DNA of 64,000 bases from Micromonospora musae. Lineage in GTDB: Bacteria > Actinomycetota > Actinomycetes > Mycobacteriales > Micromonosporaceae. Location of the stretch: the NCBI RefSeq assembly GCF_003626635.1, contig NZ_RAZT01000002.1, positions 248,001 to 312,000 of the forward strand. Reading direction: 5' to 3'. The notes below the pieces were generated by a model. The model worked only from the letters and a program-made list of their open reading frames with translations, did no database searches and had not been told where the DNA came from. Positions 54,667 through 64,000 of this stretch are shown in pieces (positions within the stretch are counted from its first letter, which is position 1; every line of letters starts with the position of its first letter). The translations under genes and the position numbers were made by a program.

Positions 54667-57600
54667 CTAGAAGAAGCAGGTTCCTGCACAGCTTTCAGAA
54701 AGAGCCTTTTGGACACCGCTGATCGCCGCGTCCGTCGCAAAGATATTGAGCCCCCTGTTTGCGATCGTTACGCCTACCGTATAGGTACCCGCTCCACCGT
54801 GGACGTCCACGGTATTCTGCTTTGCTGCAGCACTCGCCGCCTTACGCCCGATTGCAATTCCAACATTATTGTTTCGAAGGTCGCGACGCATTTCAATCAC
54901 GCCCCGCTTGCCTTCCCAGTGATCAATCTCATGAGCTACACCGAACATCCGGGCCTCGTCTTCCGAAACGCCATTGGCCACCATGATGGCCATCCAGAGA
55001 CCGTGATGCAGAGCATTCCACGTTGGGTCCTCTGCACTGACACCCACTGGTCGCACTGCAAGCTCATTCTCGGATTTATCGAAGGCCTGCTGGGCGATTA
55101 AGCATTTAACGGCACCTACCATTCGGCACCATGCACGTTCGTGGGGCCCAATCGCGCCCGAATTCGCTTCGGCATCCGTGTTGCTGTAAGAACGGCATAC
55201 GCGGTCCGCTCCCGGGAAGAGACAGGTCTTTGGCTGGTCGCCCCACTTCTTGAACATGTCGTCGGCACGCTGGATCGCCTTCCGCTCCCCATCGGTGAAG
55301 GCGTGGCAATTGCTCATCCGGATGCCTTTGCAGGCACGCAGCGTGTTGTCTTTCTTTTGTTCCGTTTCGCACTTCGCTCCGCAGCCAGAGCCACCGTACC
55401 GCAGCTCGGTGTTTATTTCGGACTGCTGCGACGGCTTGCCCCCCTCCCACTGGGCGTCTTCGGGGCTCAGCCCACTCGGATCACTGAGGGTTATGGGAGA
55501 ATTGTTTGCATAACTGTAGCCGTTCCACTGCTGTGGTCCTGCGGCGTTCAAGATCGAGTCGACGGTAACGAATCTGCCAATAGCAGGGTCGTAGGCGCGG
55601 GCGCCAACACTCGTCAGCCCGGTGGGGCTCATCGGCTTGTTGAGGAAGCCGCGGTTGTCGGGTGCGGTGACGACCGCCCCGCGGGCTCCGCCGTACGGGG
55701 TGTACTGCCGCCACGTCGGGTTCTGGGCCGTGTTGTCGAGGTAGAGCGACGGCGTGCCCTGGTGGTCGGTGACGACGAAGGTGTAAGCCGTGCCGCTACC
55801 CGAGCGGACGCAGGTGCCGCCGCCAGGCAGGTCGTAGTAGCGGTTGCCGCTGACGACACCGGTGGCGGTGTTGAGGGTGTGCTGCTGCCCCGGCAGGTAG
55901 AGCGTGTTCTTCCCGGGCTCCCTCTGGACCATCAGGTTGCCGTCGGCGTCGTAGATGAAGGTGTTGTCGCCGCTGGTGCCGCCGGTGACCTTGGTGAGCT
56001 TGCCGGCGTCGTCCCAGGTGAGGGTCTGGTTGCCCTGGGCGGCATTGCGTCCGGTGGTGTTGCCGGCGGCGTCGTAGGTGTAGCTGCCGGTGCCGGTCGC
56101 CGCCCCGGTGGTCGTGGTGGAGGTCAGGGTGTGCGGCTTGTTCTGACCGTTGCCGTCATAGGCGTAGGTGGTGGTGGTGTCACCGGCGGTGCCGAGGCCG
56201 TGGTCGACCTGCTTGGTGCGGTTGCCGATGACGTCGATGCTCCAGCTCGTCCAGTAGGCGCTGCCGCCACCGATGCTGTTGCCGACCATGCTCTTGCTGC
56301 TGCCAGTGGGCGTGACCGCGCAGTCGTCGGTGGCGGTCCAGGCCTCGGTGAGTCGGGCGAGGCCGTCGTAGCCGTAGCACTGGGTTTCGGCGGGGGTGCT
56401 GGCACCATTCCGCTTGCTGATCTTATGGGTGATGTTGCCAGCCAGGTCGTACTTGTACTCCTGCTCGTCGACCGTCGACGGGGTCGTCTTGTTCCGGGTG
56501 ACGAGTTGGTTGGTGAGTCGGCCGGTGTGCGGATCGTAGGTGTTGGTGACGTAGGCGGCGCTCGTCGAGATACCCAGGGATTGCTGGTCGACTCGGCCCC
56601 ACGCGTCGTAGCTGACATCGGTGGTGTAGCTGTTGAGCCCAACTAGGGATTGCGGCATGTCGAACTCGCTGTAGCCATGGAACACCGTCTCCGACGGGAG
56701 GCCACCCTTGGCCGGGTACGTGTCCGTCAACAGCAGGCCCAGGACAGAGGTGTACGTGTGGCCGAAGGTGTACGAGCCGGCCAGCGCACCCTCGGAGTCG
56801 GGGATGGTGACCGTCGTTCCGAGGCTGTTGCCGAAGACGTCGAACGCCTTCTGCTGGCTGGTGTAGGCCTGCCCACCCCGGTAGGCGATGGTGGTGGTCA
56901 GCTTGCCGATCGCCCTGGTAACCCCCGCGACGGCGTTGCTGTTGTCGTACACCCACGCGGCCCGCTGGTTCGCCGACGTCTGGTTCGCTACCGTGCCGGT
57001 GAACTCGCCAACCTTCCGGTCGAGCGCGTCGTAGGCGTAGGAGAGGGTCTTGCCTCGGCTGTCGGTCGTCTCGACGAGGTTGCCGTTGGCGTCGTAGCCC
57101 ATCGAGCTGTTCCCGGCGTCCGGGTCGGACTTCGCCACCACCTGGCCGAGCAGGTTGTAGGTCGAGGTCCAGACGTTGTTCTTGGCGTCGGTGAGCGTCG
57201 ACTGGTTGCCGTGGCTGTCGTAGCCGTACTTGCTCACGGTCGCCGTGCCGCCGGTCGCGTTGAAAGTGCCGGTGAAGGTGTCGGCCGGAGTGGTCACCGT
57301 GGGACGAGCGGTGTATTCGTGCAGCTCCGACTGCCGGCCCAGCGGATCGGTGAGAGCGGCCTTGACGACGCCGCCGTCCGGTGGCACGACGGTGGTGCGG
57401 TCACCGGCGAAGACGGTCGTGGTCGTGGAGACGGTGACGCCGTTCTTCGCCGCCTGTACGATCACCGGTCGACCGAGGCCATCGTAGGTGGTGAAGGTCT
57501 GGTTGGGCACCTGCTTCTTCAGATCCGCCGCCGAGACCGGGGCGGTGACCGTCGGGTCGGCGGCGTCGTCCCACCAGCCGTTGTACGACGCCCGCACCCA

Positions 57601-60600
57601 ACCTCGGCTGTCGTAGAACGTGTCGGTGATCATCCGACCGTCGTTCGGCGCCTTCGTCTGCGTCTGCCGCGTCCGTAGCAGCGCGTCGTACAACGCCACC
57701 GATGTGATGTAGGCGTTCGAGTTGTTCAGTTTCTGACTGGTGACCGCGGTGACCCCGGTCTTCGACACGGTGTAGGTGAACTTCTGGTTCGCGAGGCTGC
57801 TCGTCGCCCGGTTGTTCAGCCACACCGCCGTGTTGCGGCCGAGCGCGTCGTACTGCTGGCGCGCCACGACGGAGTTCGGGTCCGTGGCGGTCAGCGTGCT
57901 GCCGCGCCTCGGGTTGACCGTGCTGGACGCGGTCTGGCTCAACGCGTTCGTCGTCGATGTGCCGGTGACCAGTCCGACACTGTTCATGGTGTAGGCGGTC
58001 GAGGTCTTGTTGCCCTTGGCGTCGTACGCCTCGGTGACCCGGCCGTACGAGTCGTAGGCGGCCCGCCCGGCGGTCTGCCAGGCGTAGGCGTTCGAGGTCC
58101 AGTCCTTCGCGACCTGGGTCAGGGTGACGTCGCCCTTGGTCGGCGCCTTCGGCTGGGGGAAGGTGGTGGCGAAGCTGGTGTCGTCGTAGAAGGCGCGCTC
58201 CGCCGTCACCACCTGAGCGGGCCGGTCGACAGTCGCCGGCGCGGTCAGCGTGTTGACGCCGCCCGGCTCCGACGCTGGGCTGCCCTGGGTGAAGCCGCCG
58301 CAGGCGACGGAGACCGTCTCGGTCTGGCTGACCAGGCCGGCCAGGTTCTTGCCGGCGTTGACCGGAGCGTAGGTGTAGCTGGTGCACTGGTCGTAGGCGA
58401 CGTTGGTCGGGACCGTGTAGGCGTAGGTGTGCTTCAGCTCGCCGAAGGTGGGGCTGGTGGTGTCGGCGTCGTAGCTGCTGTCACTGCCCGTGTACCGCCA
58501 GGTGGTCGAGCCGCCGCTGGTGACGGCCTGCCGGCTGTACGTCTTGATCGGTGCCACCCACTGCGCGGTCAGCGCCGGAAGGCCGGTGCGCGCCCGCGTC
58601 GCGGTGGCGCCGGAGACCCAGTAGGAGTTGATGGTGGAGGAGTCGACCCGGCCGCCCTCACCGAGATACTGGGTGCTCTCCAGCTCCTTACCGGCGAGCT
58701 CGTTGACGTCCTCATGGGTGCCACCGGCGGAGTCGGTCAGGTTGACCACGGTGGTGTTGTTGTTCTTGCTCATGCCGCGGTAGTAGGTGGTCTCGGACTG
58801 CGTGCGCCGATCGTTGACGCCGTCGCCGTTGAAGGTCTGCACCTTGGCGTAGCCGCGGAACTGGCCGTAGGTCCGGTACTTGGCCTTGACCACCTCGTTG
58901 TCGTCGAAGTGCCAGGCCGCACCGTCGAGGTACTTGTAGCTGGTCTTCACCGCGGGCGCCCCACCCGTCGGGTCGGTGGAGACGACCTGGGTGACGGCGT
59001 ACTTGTTGAACCAGTCACGGGTCTGCTCGGTGAAGCCGTCCGGAGTCCAGTACACCGGGTAGCAGGACTTGGTGTTCGACGCTGGGGAAACGGTCACCGG
59101 TGCGGTGCACGGGTTGGGCAGCTCGTAGCTGGGAGAGATCACCGAGCCGCTCTCGGTGGTGATCGCCGAGATGCGCTGCCGGTAGAAGTTCGGCAGGCCA
59201 CCAGTCACGTCCACCCGGTTGGCCAGCTTCACACCGACGAAGGAGACCGAGGGCAGCGAGATCGCGCTGGTGGAGCCGCCGGCGCTGAGGTCGTGCCCGG
59301 TGCGCGTGATCGAGCTCAGCCACAGGGTCGGAGAGGTGCCGTCCCCGGTGGCGGGCATGGTTTGGGTGAAGGCGTACGAGTCGACCTTCTCGTGCTGCGA
59401 GGTGGCCGTGTTGTACTGCTGCGCCTCGATCGACGTCAGCCGGACGGTCGAGAAGAACGACGGGCTCCAGCTGTCGCAGTCGGTGCCCTCGTTGCAGACC
59501 AGGTCGAAGGGCACGTCCGGCCAGTTCGCCTTCGTCGACGAGTTCAGCGGCTGGCAGGTGCCGGAGAGGCAGCGGTCGCCGGTCTTGAACACGATCCGGT
59601 TCGGGACGGTGCCGTAGGCGTTGCCGTCGGTGAACCCGTAGTCGATCCGGGCCAGGTGGCTGTCGCGGATGTAGGAGACGTCGATGGCGCCCTTGTTCCG
59701 CCCGTAGTAGTTCTTGTCCTGCTCGTAGTAGTACGCCATCGCGTTGCCGTGCGTGTCGGTGACGTAGTCCAGGTTCCACCGGTACGCCATCGTGCAGACC
59801 GACGAGGAGAAGCCGGCCGAGTCGTAGCAGGGGTCACCGGAGTGCGGCGAGTAGACCGGCGTGTGGTCGACCGACTTCGTCTCGGCCTTGGTCGACGCCC
59901 AGCCCGGCAGCCGGTTGCGGCCGAACTCATAGGTGGTGCCGTCGCGCAGCGTCACCCGCCAGTAGTCCGTGTTGTAGGTACCGGAGCCGTTGCCCGAGTT
60001 CTCGACGTGGGTGATCACCTCGCCGTTGTCCGACTCCGGCTTCCACACCTTCTTCGTCGCGTCCCAGACGAGCGCGGTCGAGGAGCCGTTCAGCGACAGG
60101 GTGAGGATCGGCCCGTCGTAGCACCGGTCGTAGGTCTTCACCGGTGACGGCTTGCCACCCGGGTCGTCCTGGCAGGACGCGAAGGTCTGCTCGACGTACG
60201 ACCGCGGGGTCGACCAGCCGTCACCCAACCAGGACGCCTGTGCGTTGGTGGAGACGGTCTGCCCGTCCACGCTGCCCGAGTCGTAGGAGAGCGCCACCGT
60301 CGGCACCAGGCCGGACGCCGCGGGCGGCACGGTGATCGGGTACGAGTAGGTGAAGGAGCCGGTGCTCCCACCGCCGGTCCAGGATCCGGACGGCTTCAGG
60401 TCGGTGGCGGCGTAGGTGCCCCCCTTGCCACCCTCCTCCCCCGCCGAGGCGACCGCTGCGAGCACGGTCGCTGCGCCGGCCACGCGGGACCCAGCGTCGG
60501 TGGCGAGCGGCACCTCGGCGGAGACCGTCTGCGCCGCGAGGTCGTTGGACGACGTCAACGGCGTCGCCGTTCGGCAGCTGTCGAGCGTCGGGGTGGTCAG

Positions 60601-61191
60601 CGCGCACGCCGGCAACGTCACGAGCCGCAGCCGGGAGCCGTAGTTGCCGCCGAACGCCTCCGCGAACTGGGCGTAGTCCACACCGACGCGAACGGCGCCC
60701 GAGGCCACGTCCGGGGTGACCGAGAGCAGCACGCCGTCCACCCCGGCCGCCTCGGCCGCGGTCCGGTCGGCGACCCGGACGTCGACCCGCCGCGGGCCCG
60801 CGTACCGGCCGTCCTTGACCACCGGCTGGGCCCAGACCGGAGTGCCCGCCGCCCGGACCTTCGGCGGCGCCGCCGACCGGGCGGCCGACGATACGGCCGG
60901 GGAGGTCAGTTCGAGCTGGGCGGACGCGGCCTTCGGCCACGCCGTACGGGTCGGCTTGTACGTCGTCGCCGCGTCGTCCTTCGGCGTCACGAACTTCGTC
61001 GGGAGGGGCTTCACGCCCTTCACCGAGGGCCCGGGCGAGACCGCCGGCGGCTTCGCCAACCCGTCGTCCTTGGGCTTCGCCGACGCCGGCGTACCCGACA
61101 GCAAACCCGCCACCAGCGACGCCGCCGCCACCACCGCGACCATCCGCGTGGGACGGCCCCACAGGCGCAAGCCCCCGTGTTGCCCGACCAT
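54667..61191 (-). CDS. secreted SpvB/RHS-repeat protein with C-terminal toxin-like tip
   Basis: This 2174-residue protein has an N-terminal Sec signal (MVAVVAAASLVAGLLSGTPA) and an SpvB-like domain near residues 265-420 (SYDSGSVDGQTVSTNAQASW). YD/RHS repeats follow from roughly 1100 to 1880 (for example YDANGNLVETTDSRGKTLSY), then the RHS core-associated region ending in SDPSGL at 1908. The last 266 residues are different: polar, two Cys-rich spots (GCGAKCETE, CHAF), and an HHGLWMAIMVANGVSEDEAR / FGVAHEIDHWEG segment resembling DUF6973 metal-binding toxin domains. DNA of the tip is clearly less GC-rich. ATG 61191 follows GAGG; the frame is open to 61296. Confidence 0.88.
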   Translation of the reverse strand: MVGQHGGLRLWGRPTRMVAVVAAASLVAGLLSGTPASAKPKDDGLAKPPAVSPGPSVKGVKPLPTKFVTPKDDAATTYKPTRTAWPKAASAQLELTSPAVSSAARSAAPPKVRAAGTPVWAQPVVKDGRYAGPRRVDVRVADRTAAEAAGVDGVLLSVTPDVASGAVRVGVDYAQFAEAFGGNYGSRLRLVTLPACALTTPTLDSCRTATPLTSSNDLAAQTVSAEVPLATDAGSRVAGAATVLAAVASAGEEGGKGGTYAATDLKPSGSWTGGGSTGSFTYSYPITVPPAASGLVPTVALSYDSGSVDGQTVSTNAQASWLGDGWSTPRSYVEQTFASCQDDPGGKPSPVKTYDRCYDGPILTLSLNGSSTALVWDATKKVWKPESDNGEVITHVENSGNGSGTYNTDYWRVTLRDGTTYEFGRNRLPGWASTKAETKSVDHTPVYSPHSGDPCYDSAGFSSSVCTMAYRWNLDYVTDTHGNAMAYYYEQDKNYYGRNKGAIDVSYIRDSHLARIDYGFTDGNAYGTVPNRIVFKTGDRCLSGTCQPLNSSTKANWPDVPFDLVCNEGTDCDSWSPSFFSTVRLTSIEAQQYNTATSQHEKVDSYAFTQTMPATGDGTSPTLWLSSITRTGHDLSAGGSTSAISLPSVSFVGVKLANRVDVTGGLPNFYRQRISAITTESGSVISPSYELPNPCTAPVTVSPASNTKSCYPVYWTPDGFTEQTRDWFNKYAVTQVVSTDPTGGAPAVKTSYKYLDGAAWHFDDNEVVKAKYRTYGQFRGYAKVQTFNGDGVNDRRTQSETTYYRGMSKNNNTTVVNLTDSAGGTHEDVNELAGKELESTQYLGEGGRVDSSTINSYWVSGATATRARTGLPALTAQWVAPIKTYSRQAVTSGGSTTWRYTGSDSSYDADTTSPTFGELKHTYAYTVPTNVAYDQCTSYTYAPVNAGKNLAGLVSQTETVSVACGGFTQGSPASEPGGVNTLTAPATVDRPAQVVTAERAFYDDTSFATTFPQPKAPTKGDVTLTQVAKDWTSNAYAWQTAGRAAYDSYGRVTEAYDAKGNKTSTAYTMNSVGLVTGTSTTNALSQTASSTVNPRRGSTLTATDPNSVVARQQYDALGRNTAVWLNNRATSSLANQKFTYTVSKTGVTAVTSQKLNNSNAYITSVALYDALLRTRQTQTKAPNDGRMITDTFYDSRGWVRASYNGWWDDAADPTVTAPVSAADLKKQVPNQTFTTYDGLGRPVIVQAAKNGVTVSTTTTVFAGDRTTVVPPDGGVVKAALTDPLGRQSELHEYTARPTVTTPADTFTGTFNATGGTATVSKYGYDSHGNQSTLTDAKNNVWTSTYNLLGQVVAKSDPDAGNSSMGYDANGNLVETTDSRGKTLSYAYDALDRKVGEFTGTVANQTSANQRAAWVYDNSNAVAGVTRAIGKLTTTIAYRGGQAYTSQQKAFDVFGNSLGTTVTIPDSEGALAGSYTFGHTYTSVLGLLLTDTYPAKGGLPSETVFHGYSEFDMPQSLVGLNSYTTDVSYDAWGRVDQQSLGISTSAAYVTNTYDPHTGRLTNQLVTRNKTTPSTVDEQEYKYDLAGNITHKISKRNGASTPAETQCYGYDGLARLTEAWTATDDCAVTPTGSSKSMVGNSIGGGSAYWTSWSIDVIGNRTKQVDHGLGTAGDTTTTYAYDGNGQNKPHTLTSTTTTGAATGTGSYTYDAAGNTTGRNAAQGNQTLTWDDAGKLTKVTGGTSGDNTFIYDADGNLMVQREPGKNTLYLPGQQHTLNTATGVVSGNRYYDLPGGGTCVRSGSGTAYTFVVTDHQGTPSLYLDNTAQNPTWRQYTPYGGARGAVVTAPDNRGFLNKPMSPTGLTSVGARAYDPAIGRFVTVDSILNAAGPQQWNGYSYANNSPITLSDPSGLSPEDAQWEGGKPSQQSEINTELRYGGSGCGAKCETEQKKDNTLRACKGIRMSNCHAFTDGERKAIQRADDMFKKWGDQPKTCLFPGADRVCRSYSNTDAEANSGAIGPHERAWCRMVGAVKCLIAQQAFDKSENELAVRPVGVSAEDPTWNALHHGLWMAIMVANGVSEDEARMFGVAHEIDHWEGKRGVIEMRRDLRNNNVGIAIGRKAASAAAKQNTVDVHGGAGTYTVGVTIANRGLNIFATDAAISGVQKALSESCAGTCFF

Positions 61192-61371
61192 CCGAACCTC
61201 ACCTCTGCGAGATACCAGGAGAACCACGCAGGGTGACAGGACGCGCACCCCCGTGGCGCGAAACAATCTTTCACGTTGATCGCGCCAGAAGATCACGAGA
61301 AGTTAACGATCGGTTGGGCCGCTCTGCACCAAATGGGGGCCAGGCTGCGCGAAAGGGATGGCGTGATGTGA

Positions 61372-64000
<2,629 letters not shown>

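Overview
The window is high-GC actinobacterial chromosome, most likely Micromonosporaceae (Micromonospora or a close relative). The evidence is the codon usage, many GTG starts, TANNNT boxes 6-7 nt before start codons (leaderless transcription), a CU044_5270/ECF sigma pair, an IdeR/DmdR-type iron box and a complete GlgE glucan pathway. The assignment is inference; no rRNA or tRNA gene was seen to confirm it.

Layout. 0-7 kb: the 5' part of a siderophore ABC permease behind an iron box, a YciI protein, a small membrane protein, a blasticidin-S-deaminase-like enzyme, HrpA helicase and a DUF998 membrane protein. 7-11.4 kb: a LysR regulator divergent from sdhCAB, with a T-N11-A palindrome centred about 66 bp before the inferred sdh start. 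11.4-21 kb: an ECF sigma factor and its membrane partner, a scar of a Zn-dependent alcohol dehydrogenase coupled to an SDR gene, a secreted class A beta-lactamase-like hydrolase, a metallo-hydrolase, dGTPase, and Tex with a Gly/Arg-rich repeat tail. Tex is followed by gene-free DNA holding 21-bp and 7-bp tandem arrays. 21.4-22.7 kb: a hypothetical gene and a DUF389 pseudogene.

23-42 kb is a cell-surface polysaccharide locus. Genes like pglC, pglE, pglD and pglF suggest a diacetamido-trideoxyhexose (bacillosamine-type) on a lipid carrier. After an unrelated-looking ABC transporter come genes like fnlA, fnlB, a wbuB-type glycosyltransferase and fnlC, suggesting UDP-N-acetyl-L-fucosamine synthesis and transfer. 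An O-antigen ligase-like protein, a second polytopic polymerase-like protein, a GT4 glycosyltransferase, a Wzx-like flippase and a CapK-type adenylate-forming enzyme follow. Together they could build, flip, polymerise and attach a heteropolysaccharide.

42-52.7 kb is central carbon and glycogen metabolism: NAD kinase, pgm, glgC, glgA/glgM, an inositol-1-phosphate synthase, glgE and glgB. Glucose-6-P can pass through glucose-1-P, ADP-glucose and maltose-1-P to branched alpha-glucan.

52.7-64 kb is accessory: a minimal GntR regulator divergent from a small Cys-rich protein, a lipoprotein, a 2174-residue secreted RHS/YD-repeat protein with a compositionally distinct C-terminal toxin-like tip, and, divergent from it, a large secreted DNRLRE/FG-GAP-like protein cut by the window end. 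The RHS tip plus the adjacent lipoprotein is the best candidate here for a little-described toxin-immunity system.
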